Positions 1-7,465 of a stretch of DNA of 15,572 nucleotides are shown here, in pieces (the stretch's first letter is position 1; every line of letters starts with the position of its first letter). Both the position numbers and the translations under genes were made by a program. Origin of the DNA: JANNGZ01 sp031404155 (lineage in GTDB: Bacteria > Pseudomonadota > Gammaproteobacteria > Burkholderiales > Burkholderiaceae_C); NCBI GenBank assembly GCA_031404155.1, contig JANNGZ010000095.1:1-15572 (forward strand). Direction: 5' to 3'. A model generated the notes under the pieces. It did not search any database, was not told the origin of the DNA, and saw only the letters and a list, made by a program, of their open reading frames with translations.

Positions 1-72
1 ACCAGATTGAGTTGTGTCACCCCCGGGGAGCCCGGCCTGTTTTGTTGACAGTGTCCAGGCGTTATGACCCGT

Positions 73-78
73 AAGGAG
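73..78 (+). promoter_or_regulatory. Shine-Dalgarno site of rplK
   Basis: AAGGAG lies 7 bases before the ATG at 86. It is the best ribosome binding site in the window and fits a highly expressed ribosomal protein gene. The remaining leader (1-72) carries no recognisable end of nusG, the usual upstream neighbour. It holds a CCCCGGGG palindrome at 21-28 and an isolated TTGACA at 45-50 without a matching -10. Confidence 0.85.
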
Positions 79-85
79 AAAAAGT

Positions 86-520
86 ATGGCGAAAAAAATC
101 GTCGGCTTCGTCAAGCTGCAAGTGCCAGCTGGCAAGGCCAATCCGTCCCCCCCGATTGGCCCGGCTTTGGGTCAGCGCGGCTTGAACATCATGGAGTTCT
201 GCAAGGCATTCAATGCGCAGACCCAGGGTGTTGAGCCGGGCCTGCCTTTGCCTGTGGTCATCACGGCCTATGCGGATAAAAGCTTTACTTTCATCATCAA
301 GACGCCTCCCGCTGTCACCTTGATCAAGAAGGCTATCAAGCTCGACAAAGGTTCGGCTACGCCGCACACCACCAAGGTCGGCAAGATCACGCGGGCCCAG
401 CTCGAAGAGATTGCCAAAACCAAAATGAAAGACATGACGGCTGCCGACCTCGACGCCGCCGTGCGTACGATTGCCGGTTCGGCCCGCTCAATGGGCGTCA
501 CGGTGGAAGGTGTTGTATGA
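86..520 (+). CDS. rplK: 50S ribosomal protein L11
   Basis: L11 is a component of the large ribosomal subunit. With 23S rRNA it forms the GTPase-associated centre, where elongation factors act and thiostrepton-type drugs bind. The 144-residue product has the normal bacterial length. The N-terminal domain carries the proline-rich PSPPIGPALGQRG segment (about residues 21-33), and the C-terminal RNA-binding domain ends in GSARSMGVTVEG, both hallmarks of the family. The start is fixed by the AAGGAG site. The stop overlaps the rplA start in an ATGA, as expected for the rplK-rplA operon. Base composition is lower in GC than the rest of the window: hand counts give 55% for 301-360 and 60% for 421-480, against 72% for 1981-2040. 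Identity is certain; whether this piece belongs to the same chromosome as the downstream genes is doubtful (see the junction near 607). Confidence 0.97.
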   Translation: MAKKIVGFVKLQVPAGKANPSPPIGPALGQRGLNIMEFCKAFNAQTQGVEPGLPLPVVITAYADKSFTFIIKTPPAVTLIKKAIKLDKGSATPHTTKVGKITRAQLEEIAKTKMKDMTAADLDAAVRTIAGSARSMGVTVEGVV

Positions 521-606
521 GCAAGCTAACAAAACGTCAAAAATCGGTTGGTAACAAGATCGACAGCAACAAACTCTACGCATTGCCCGACGCGCTGGGT
601 CTTGTG
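517..606 (+). pseudogene. rplA: 50S ribosomal protein L1, first 30 codons only
   Basis: L1 binds 23S rRNA at the E-site stalk and, in Escherichia coli, represses its own rplK-rplA mRNA. The reading frame begins in an ATGA overlap with rplK and encodes a typical betaproteobacterial L1 N terminus, MSKLTKRQK, then NKIDSNKLYAL and a match through Val30. A normal L1 is about 230 residues. After codon 30 the frame becomes arginine- and serine-rich sequence unrelated to L1 and stops at 774. From about 607 the DNA instead encodes FimV in another frame. About 200 residues of L1, and the rest of the expected operon (rplJ, rplL, rpoB), are therefore missing. This is either a chimeric contig join or a genuine disruption; the sequence alone cannot decide. 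Confidence 0.85.
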
Positions 607-607
607 C

Positions 608-2725
608 CGCCCCGCAGCTGTCGAGGCAGCACCGGCAGCCAAAGCCACCGCAGCCAGCGGCGACGAATACCGCGTGCGCGCCGGCGACACCCTGTCCGCG
701 ATCGCCGGCCGCAACCAGCGACCGGGTGTTTCGCTCGACCAGATGCTGGTCTCGCTCTACCGCGGCAACCCTGAGGCCTTCATCGGCGACAACATGAACC
801 GGCTGAAGTCCGGCGTGGTGTTGTCGGTGCCTTCGCCCGAAGCCGCCAAACAAACCAGCCCGGCCGAAGCGAAGCAGTTGATCCAGGCGCAAAGCGCCGA
901 CTTCGGCGCCTACCGCCAACGCCTTGCCGGCCTGGCGCCCACCGTCAAGACCGATACCGCCACGCGCCAGGCCACCGGCAAGGTGCAAGCTTCGGTCGAC
1001 GACCGCAAACAGGCGGCCACGACGACGCCGGACAAGCTCAAGCTCTCACAAGGCGGTGTCAAGGGCACCGGGCCCGAGGCGAAGTTGTCCAAGGAGGCCG
1101 AGAAGATAGACGCCTCGACCCGCGTTGCCGAGTTGACCCGCAACGTCGAAGAGCTGAAGAAGATTGCCCCGGGCGCCGCACCGGCGGCGCCAGCAACGCC
1201 CGGCAAGCCGGCCGCCGCGACGCCGACGCCTGCCCCGGCTGCGGCACCGGCTGTCGCGGCGAAGAGCCCGCCGGTACCGGTACCGGCACCCGCGCCCGCT
1301 CCCGCTCCCGCGGCCAAGCCGCCTCCGGCGCCCACCGTGGTGGCCGCGGCACCGACGCCTGCGCCCGCACCGCCACCGCCACCGCCACCGCCACCAGCCC
1401 CGGTACCGGCACCGCCACCGCCACCGCCACCAGCCCCGGTACCGGCACCGGCACCGGCACCGAGTGCAAGCCCCGCGTCGCCCGCTGCAACACCGACCTT
1501 GCGCGCCGACACACCGGCGTCTGCGGTCGCGGGCGCAAAGCCACCGATCCAGGCGGTCACACCGGCGGCGGCCGAAGAGCCGGGCCTGCTCGGCTCCCTG
1601 ATGGACAGCCCCTTCGTGCTGCCCGTTGCGAGCTTGCTGGTCGCCTTGCTCGCCGGCCTGGGTTTCTACCGCTGGCGCAACCGCAACCGCAAGGAGAGCG
1701 GCGAAACCTCGTTCCTTGAGAGCCGCCTGCAGCCCGACTCGTTCTTCGGCGCCAGCGGCGGCCAGCGCATCGACACCCGCGACGCGGGCACCGCGTCCTC
1801 GTCGATGAGCTATTCGCTCAGCCAGCTCGACGCCATCGGCGACGTGGACCCGGTGGCCGAGGCCGATGTGTACCTGGCCTACGGCCGCGACCTGCAAGCC
1901 GAGGAAATCCTGAAGGAAGCGATGCGAGGCAACCCGGAGCGCCTGGCGATCCGCACCAAGCTGCTCGAGGTCTACGCCAAGCGGCGCGACTCCAAGGGCT
2001 TCGAGCTGCTCGCCACGCAGCTGTTCGCGATCACCCGCGGCGAGGGCGACGACTGGGCCAAGGCGCAGGAGATGGGCCTGGGCATCGACCCCGAGAATCC
2101 GCTCTACCAACCCGGCGGCAAGCCGCCCGCGGTGCTGCAAGGTGGCGACCCCTCGGCAGAGCCGCTCGGTGCAAGCACGATGCCGCAGTCGATATTGCCT
2201 TCGTCGTCGACCTTCACCTCGACGGTGTTGCCGCACTCGTCGCTGGCGGACCTCGACCTGGATCTCGATCTCGGTGATGCATCTGCCCCTGCGGCCAGCC
2301 CGGCCGAAGCGACCAAGCCGCTGACCACCAGCGCGATCGCGTCGATGGTCGACTTCGACCTGCCGCCGGCCGCGGCCGCCACGCCCGCACCGCCGCGCGA
2401 AGCGGCAATGCCGGCGACGATGGACTTCGACCTCGGCACCTTCTCACTGGACCCGCCGTCCGCTCCCGCGGCGGCGGCCGCGCCGGCGCGCACCGAGCCA
2501 ACGCTGCCGCTCGGCGATCTCGGCCTGCCCAGCGTCACCTTGTCGGGCAGCTCGGAGTTTGGCGACAGCGCCTTCGGGCCGCTGCTGCGCAAGCTCGAAC
2601 TCGCCGAGGAGTTCCGCCAGATCGGCGACTCCGAGGGCGCGCGCGACCTGCTCGAAGAAGTGGTCGCCAAGTCCAGCGGCAACCTCAAGACGCGCGCCCA
2701 GGGCATGCTCGACAGTCTCGTCTGA
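608..2725 (+). pseudogene. fimV: FimV-family polar/pilus assembly protein, 5' truncated
   Basis: FimV proteins are inner-membrane proteins with a peptidoglycan-binding periplasmic part. In Pseudomonas they organise the cell pole and type IV pilus/twitching machinery. Visible in order: a LysM domain (about 662-835, beginning DEYRVRAGDTLSAIAG), a long Ala/Pro-rich linker with a tandem repeat, one transmembrane segment (1610-1669, PFVLPVASLLVALLAGLGFY, followed by RWRNRNRK), an acidic cytoplasmic region with a TPR-like part (about 1841-2107), and the conserved FimV C-terminal domain (2558-2722). Missing are the signal peptide and the N-terminal beta-rich FimV domain, which normally precede LysM. 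The open frame formally extends back to a TTG at 548, but its first 19 or so codons are rplA read out of frame, so that start is an artefact. The gene is probably intact in the true genome. Its position before truA fits Burkholderiales synteny. Confidence 0.85.
1360..1460 (+). repeat. Pro/Ala tandem repeat in the FimV linker
   Basis: A 36-base (12-codon) unit occurs twice. AGCCCCGGTACCGGCACC starts at 1396 and again at 1432, each preceded by runs of CCACCG or CACCGG triplets. It encodes alternating APVPAP and polyproline stretches of about seven to nine prolines. The repeat is in frame and lies in the periplasmic linker between LysM and the membrane segment, where it likely acts as an extended spacer. 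The triplet runs are prone to slippage and to assembly error. Confidence 0.8.
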
Positions 2726-2734
2726 GCATGAAAC

Positions 2735-2805
2735 GGCCCCCAGCTCGATTCGTTCGCGGCCCCCGAGAGGCGCGTCAGTGCCGTGGGGCGGCCAGTCGGC
2801 ACTGA
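2735..2805 (+). repeat. Intergenic repeat-like element, copy 1 (fimV-truA)
   Basis: The spacer after fimV holds a stretch beginning GGCCCCCAGCTCG and running through GGCCCCCGAG to GTGGGGCGGCC. Its order of short blocks resembles the accD-folC spacer at 7263-7284 and 7365-7411. It contains a 9-base inverted repeat, TCAGTGCCG (2775-2783) and CGGCACTGA (2797-2805), with a 13-base loop. I recall similar C-rich/G-rich spacer sequences scattered in Burkholderiales genomes, but that is memory and not a search result. Confidence 0.45.
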
Positions 2806-3604
2806 CATCGCGGCAGGCTCACACCGGCTCGCGCTCGGCGTGAGCTACCGCGGCACGGCGTATCAGGGCTGGCAGAGCCAGCCGGGTGGCAAGACGGTGC
2901 AGGACCAGCTTGAGCGGGCGCTGACCCTGTTCGCCGATACGCCCGTCAAGACCGTCTGCGCCGGGCGTACCGACGCGGGTGTGCACGCGGTCGGGCAGGT
3001 GGTGCACCTGGACACACCGCTTCAGCGCGACGAGTTCTCGTGGGTGCGGGGCAGCAACCGCTATTTGCCCGACGACGTTGCGATGCAGTGGTGCCGGCCG
3101 GTGCCGGTAACTTTCCATGCGCGCAACAGCGCAAGGGGCCGCCGCTACAGCTACCGTTTGCTCGAGTCGCCGGTGCGGCCGTCGCTCGAGGCGGGCCTGG
3201 TCGGCTGGAGCTTCAGGCCGCTGGACGCGGATGCGATGCGGGCTGCGGCGACGGTGCTGGTCGGCGAGCACGACTTCAGTGCCTTTCGTTCGTCGCAATG
3301 CCAGGCCTTGTCGCCGGTGAAGCAGCTGCGCTCGATTGAGATTGCGCGCCGTGGCGCCTATTGGCGCTTCGACTTCGATGCCAATGCGTTCCTGCACCAC
3401 ATGGTGCGCAACATCATGGGCTGCCTGGTGGCGGTGGGGCAGGGCGCGCACCGGCCCGGCTGGATGGCCGAGGTGCTTGCCGCACGCCACCGCGACGCCG
3501 CGGCGCCGACCTTTCCGCCGGACGGTTTGTGCTTCATCGGGCCGTACTACGATGCCCGGCATGGACTGCCCGAGAACAACCCGGCCGCCGCTTGGCTGGC
3601 CTGA
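2783..3604 (+). CDS. truA: tRNA pseudouridine(38-40) synthase TruA
   Basis: TruA converts uridines 38, 39 and 40 in the anticodon arm of many tRNAs to pseudouridine. The 273-residue product is close to the E. coli length of 270. The catalytic motif CAGRTDAGVHAVGQV is present with the nucleophilic aspartate at residue 64. Other family landmarks are RGTAYQGWQ near the N terminus, FHARNSARGRRYSYRL, HDFSAF, and FLHHMVRNIMGCLVAVGQG in the C-terminal half. The start is a GTG at 2783. No ATG is available, because the frame upstream is closed by a TGA at 2729 and the conserved LALGVSYRG strand begins only about 15 residues in. No good Shine-Dalgarno site is visible, and the GTG sits at the edge of an inverted repeat. 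truA lies between fimV and trpF, as expected in Burkholderiales. Confidence 0.95.
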   Translation: MGRPVGTDIAAGSHRLALGVSYRGTAYQGWQSQPGGKTVQDQLERALTLFADTPVKTVCAGRTDAGVHAVGQVVHLDTPLQRDEFSWVRGSNRYLPDDVAMQWCRPVPVTFHARNSARGRRYSYRLLESPVRPSLEAGLVGWSFRPLDADAMRAAATVLVGEHDFSAFRSSQCQALSPVKQLRSIEIARRGAYWRFDFDANAFLHHMVRNIMGCLVAVGQGAHRPGWMAEVLAARHRDAAAPTFPPDGLCFIGPYYDARHGLPENNPAAAWLA

Positions 3605-3619
3605 CGCGAACTGCCGCTC

Positions 3620-4267
3620 GTGAACCGGCGAACCCGCATCAAGATCTGCGGCCTGACACGCGAGGCCGATGTCGACGCCGCGCTGCAGGCCGGTGCCGAC
3701 GCGGTCGGCTTCGTGCTCTACGAGCGCAGCCCGCGTCATGTGAGCATTGCGCGTGCCGCGGCGTTGGCGCGGTGGCTGCCACCGTTCGTGACGCCGGTGT
3801 GCCTGTTCGTCAACGCGGAGCCCGAGGCGGTCGAGGCGGCGGTGAAGTCCATACCGACCGCGCTGCTGCAGTTTCACGGCGACGAAACGCCGGCCCAGTG
3901 CGATGCGGCCGGCCGGCCCTACCTGCGTGCCGCGCGCATCGCGCCGGGGTTCGATTTGTTAGACTTCGCGCGCCGTTTTCCTCGTGCCAGCGGCCTGCTC
4001 CTGGACAGCCATGTCGAGGGCTACGGCGGCGGCGGAAAGGTGTTCGATTGGTCTCTCGTTCCCGCAGGCCTGCCCGCTCGGGTCGTTTTATCTGGTGGGT
4101 TGAATCCTGCCAATGTGATCGATGGCGTGCTGCGCGTCCGGCCCTGGGCCGTTGACGTGAGTTCCGGCGTGGAGGCGAGCAAAGGCATCAAGGATGCCGA
4201 GCTGATGCGCCGGTTTTGCGAGGCGGTACGCGAGGCGGATGCGCGCTGGGAGAGTGAACCCTCCTGA
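3620..4267 (+). CDS. trpF: Phosphoribosylanthranilate isomerase
   Basis: TrpF catalyses the Amadori rearrangement of N-(5-phosphoribosyl)anthranilate to CdRP, the third step from chorismate to tryptophan. It is a monofunctional 215-residue TIM barrel, unlike the TrpC-TrpF fusion of E. coli. The general-base cysteine is in KICGLT (Cys10) and the general-acid aspartate in LLLDSHVEGYGGGGKVFDW (Asp129). The phosphate-binding loops appear as LSGGLNPANV and VDVSSGVEASKGIKD. Translation begins at a GTG at 3620, 15 bases after the truA stop; alternatives would remove the conserved first strand. It is followed, after a 53-base gap, by trpB, so the three trp genes form a cluster split from trpE/G/D/C, which is usual in betaproteobacteria. 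Confidence 0.96.
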   Translation: MNRRTRIKICGLTREADVDAALQAGADAVGFVLYERSPRHVSIARAAALARWLPPFVTPVCLFVNAEPEAVEAAVKSIPTALLQFHGDETPAQCDAAGRPYLRAARIAPGFDLLDFARRFPRASGLLLDSHVEGYGGGGKVFDWSLVPAGLPARVVLSGGLNPANVIDGVLRVRPWAVDVSSGVEASKGIKDAELMRRFCEAVREADARWESEPS

Positions 4268-4320
4268 CGCCTTCGAGACCCGCGCCGCCCCGCCATCGAC
4301 CCCTTCGAGATGCCATCAAG

Positions 4321-5565
4321 ATGCTGAACTATCACCAACCCGACGCCAGCGGGCACTTCGGGCCGTACGGCGGCACCTTTGTCGCCGAGACCCTGATCCA
4401 CGCGCTCGACGAGCTCAAGGCGGCGTACGACAAGTACCGCGTCGACGCCGAGTTCCAGGCCGAGTTCCGCTACGAGCTGGAGCACTTCGTCGGCCGGCCG
4501 AGCCCGGTCTACCACGCGGCGCGCCTGTCGCGTGAGCTGGGCGGCGCGCAGATCTACTTGAAGCGCGAGGACCTGAACCACACCGGCGCGCACAAGGTTA
4601 ACAACACGATCGGCCAGGCGCTGCTCGCCAAGCGCATGGGCAAGCCGCGTGTGATTGCAGAGACCGGTGCCGGCCAGCATGGCGTGGCCACCGCGACCAT
4701 CTGTGCGCGCTACGGCATGGAGTGCGTGGTCTACATGGGCAGCGAGGACATCAAACGCCAGTCGCCCAACGTCTACCGCATGCACCTGCTCGGCGCCAGG
4801 GTGGTGCCGGTGGAGTCGGGCTCCAAGACGCTGAAGGACGCGCTCAATGAAGCGCTGCGCGATTGGGTCACCAACGTCGAGAACACCTTCTACATCATCG
4901 GCACCGTGGCCGGGCCGCACCCCTACCCGACCATGGTGCGCGACTTCCAGCGCGTGATCGGCGACGAGTGCCTGACCCAGATGCCGCAGATGATCGGCCC
5001 CGGCCGCCAGCCCGACGCGGTGATCGCATGTGTCGGCGGCGGCAGCAACGCGATGGGCCTGTTCGCGCCCTACATCGAACACGAAGCGGTGCGCCTGATC
5101 GGCGTCGAGGCCGCGGGCCTGGGCCTGGCCTCTGGCAAACATGCGGCGTCGCTCTCGGCCGGCTCGCCGGGCGTGCTGCACGGCAACCGCACCTACCTGC
5201 TCCAGGACGACAACGGCCAGATCACCGAAACCCATTCGATCTCCGCCGGCCTGGACTACCCTGGTGTCGGGCCGGAACACGCGTACCTGAAGGACATCGG
5301 CCGCGCCGAATATGTCGGCATCACCGACAGCGAAGCGCTAGAAGCTTTTCACCGCCTTTGCCGCACCGAGGGCATCATCCCTGCGCTGGAGTCGAGCCAC
5401 GCGGTGGCGCATGCGATGAAGATCGCGCCCACGATGCACGCCGACCAGCATCTGCTGGTGAACCTCTCGGGCCGCGGCGACAAGGACATCGGCACCGTGG
5501 CCGACCTGTCGGGCGCGGACTTCTACTGCCGGCCTTCGTGCCGCGGCCAGACGGTGAAGCAGTGA
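4321..5565 (+). CDS. trpB: Tryptophan synthase beta subunit
   Basis: TrpB joins indole and L-serine to make L-tryptophan using PLP, in an alpha2-beta2 complex with TrpA that channels indole. The 414-residue chain is slightly longer than E. coli TrpB (397). The PLP lysine is Lys92 in HTGAHKVNNT, the catalytic glutamate is Glu114 in AETGAGQHG, and the glycine-rich phosphate-binding loop GGGSN is at residues 239-243. The C terminus retains LLVNLSGRGDKD. The start ATG has only a weak upstream ribosome binding site. The 53-base spacer before it shows no leader peptide or attenuator hairpin. The stop overlaps the trpA start (TGATG), suggesting coupled translation and equal subunit synthesis. Some Burkholderia place a DNA methylase gene between trpB and trpA; none is here. 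Confidence 0.98.
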   Translation: MLNYHQPDASGHFGPYGGTFVAETLIHALDELKAAYDKYRVDAEFQAEFRYELEHFVGRPSPVYHAARLSRELGGAQIYLKREDLNHTGAHKVNNTIGQALLAKRMGKPRVIAETGAGQHGVATATICARYGMECVVYMGSEDIKRQSPNVYRMHLLGARVVPVESGSKTLKDALNEALRDWVTNVENTFYIIGTVAGPHPYPTMVRDFQRVIGDECLTQMPQMIGPGRQPDAVIACVGGGSNAMGLFAPYIEHEAVRLIGVEAAGLGLASGKHAASLSAGSPGVLHGNRTYLLQDDNGQITETHSISAGLDYPGVGPEHAYLKDIGRAEYVGITDSEALEAFHRLCRTEGIIPALESSHAVAHAMKIAPTMHADQHLLVNLSGRGDKDIGTVADLSGADFYCRPSCRGQTVKQ

Positions 5566-6385
5566 TGATGAACCGCATCGCCTCCACCTTCGAAGCCCTC
5601 CAGGCCCAGGGCCGCAAGGCGCTGATCCCGTACATCACCGCGGGCGACCCGTTCGCCGACGCCACCGCCGACATCATGGTCGCGATGGCCCAGGCCGGCG
5701 CCGATGTGATCGAACTCGGCGTGCCGTTCTCCGACCCGATGGCCGACGGCCCGGTGATCCAGAAGGCGGCGGAGCGCGCGCTTGCGCGCGGCATCGGCAT
5801 GGCCCAGGTGTTGAGCTATGTGCGCGAGTTCCGCCACCGCGACGTGAAGACACCGGTGGTGTTGATGGGCTACGCCAACCCGATCGAACGCTACGACCAG
5901 CGCCACGGCGCGGGCCGCTTCGTCGCCGACGCCCAGGCCGCCGGGGTCGACGGCGTGCTGGTGGTCGACTACCCGCCCGAGGAGTGCGAGGCCTTCGCGG
6001 CGCAGCTCAAATTGCAGGGGCTGGACCCGATCTTCCTGCTCGCGCCCACCTCCACCGACGAACGCATCGCGCAGGTGGGCCGCGTGGCCAGCGGCTACGT
6101 GTACTACGTGTCGCTCAAAGGCGTCACCGGCGCCGGCCACCTCGACACCGATGCGGTGGCCACGATGCTGCCGCGCATCCGGGCGCGGGTCAGCGTGCCG
6201 GTCGGTGTCGGCTTCGGCATTCGCGACGCCGCCACCGCCCAGGCGGTCGGCAAGGTGGCCGACGCGGTGGTGATCGGTTCGCGCCTGGTGCAAATCCTCG
6301 AAACCTGTTCGCGCGATACTGTCGCCCCCGCTGCCGCGGCGTTCATCGCCGAGATTCGTGGCGCGCTCGATGAAGGAACCCCAAG

Positions 6386-6389
<4 letters not shown>
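5565..6389 (+). CDS. trpA: Tryptophan synthase alpha subunit
   Basis: TrpA cleaves indole-3-glycerol phosphate to indole and glyceraldehyde-3-phosphate and passes indole to TrpB. The 274-residue TIM barrel matches family length (268 in E. coli). The catalytic pair is visible: Glu50 and Asp61 in ELGVPFSDPMADGP. Further landmarks are IPYITAGDP, VLMGYANPI, GVDGVLVVDYPPEE, FLLAPTSTDERI, YYVSLKGVTGAG and VGFGIRDAATA. The chosen start overlaps the trpB stop by one base. A second ATG, immediately after the first codon (5568), would work equally well and changes only one residue. The 3' end overlaps accD by four bases (ATGA), so tryptophan and fatty-acid genes share a transcript. Confidence 0.97.
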
Positions 6390-7258
<869 letters not shown>

Positions 7259-7299
7259 TGACAGCCCCAAGCTCGTTTCACTCGACCTTGCAGGCAGCG

Positions 7300-7317
7300 C
7301 TGGGCCATTCGGCCCAG
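7300..7317 (+). other. Hairpin in the accD-folC spacer
   Basis: CTGGGCC (7300-7306) and GGCCCAG (7311-7317) form a perfect 7-base-pair GC-rich stem with an ATTC loop, 42 bases past the accD stop. No U-tract follows, so it is not a canonical terminator. It could stabilise the 3' end of the accD message or help Rho-dependent ending. Confidence 0.5.
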
Positions 7318-7332
7318 TTCCTCGCCAGGCAC

Positions 7333-7353
7333 AAACAGTCCACAGGGCTGTTT
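7333..7353 (+). terminator. Possible weak terminator after accD
   Basis: AAACAGTCC (7333-7341) and GGGCTGTTT (7345-7353) pair over nine positions, including one T-G wobble, around an ACA loop. The 3' arm ends in TTT and the 5' arm starts in AAA, as in bidirectional terminators. The U-tract is short (three bases) and the stem base is AT-rich, so efficiency is uncertain. Its place between accD and folC fits a transcript boundary. Confidence 0.4.
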
Positions 7354-7465
7354 GAGTCCGGGCTCGGCCCCCCAAGGGGAGTCAGGCCGCTTGGGAGCGG
7401 CCCGGCGCTGGCCTGAGTTCGCACGTTCGCCCAGAGGCCGGGCCGTGCGCCCCGGTGCTTCTTCG

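Larger units (their letters stand above)
7263..7411 (+). repeat. Intergenic repeat-like element, copy 2 (accD-folC), interrupted
   Basis: AGCCCCAAGCTCGTTTCACTCG (7263-7284) resembles the left part of the fimV-truA spacer. CGGCCCCCCAAGGGGAGTCAG, running on to GAGCGGCCCGGCGCTGG (7365-7411), resembles its right part. About 80 bases with two hairpins separate the halves here, so copy 2 looks like the same element carrying an insertion, or copy 1 like a deleted form. The resemblance was found by eye and is imperfect. Confidence 0.4.

Noticed and set aside
45..50. TTGACA as a -35 promoter box upstream of rplK
   Set aside because: No -10-like hexamer lies at 16-18 base spacing; the following bases are occupied by the ribosome binding site region.
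597..615. Programmed frameshift or true fusion of L1 to FimV
   Set aside because: There is no slippery heptamer, and the two proteins have no functional relation. Both are cut at the same point, which a frameshift would not explain.
1360..1460. CRISPR-like or regulatory direct repeats
   Set aside because: The unit is in frame, codes for Pro/Ala linker residues and has no unique spacers, so it is a coding tandem repeat.
4268..4320. trp leader/attenuator before trpB
   Set aside because: The 53-base spacer has no tandem Trp codons and no terminator hairpin. It only shows a short direct repeat CCTTCGAGA (4270-4278 and 4302-4310), which is within chance for this composition.
4021..5280. Minus-strand open frame of 419 codons opposite trpF/trpB
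   Set aside because: Same reason: composition-driven antisense frame over well-conserved trpF and trpB.
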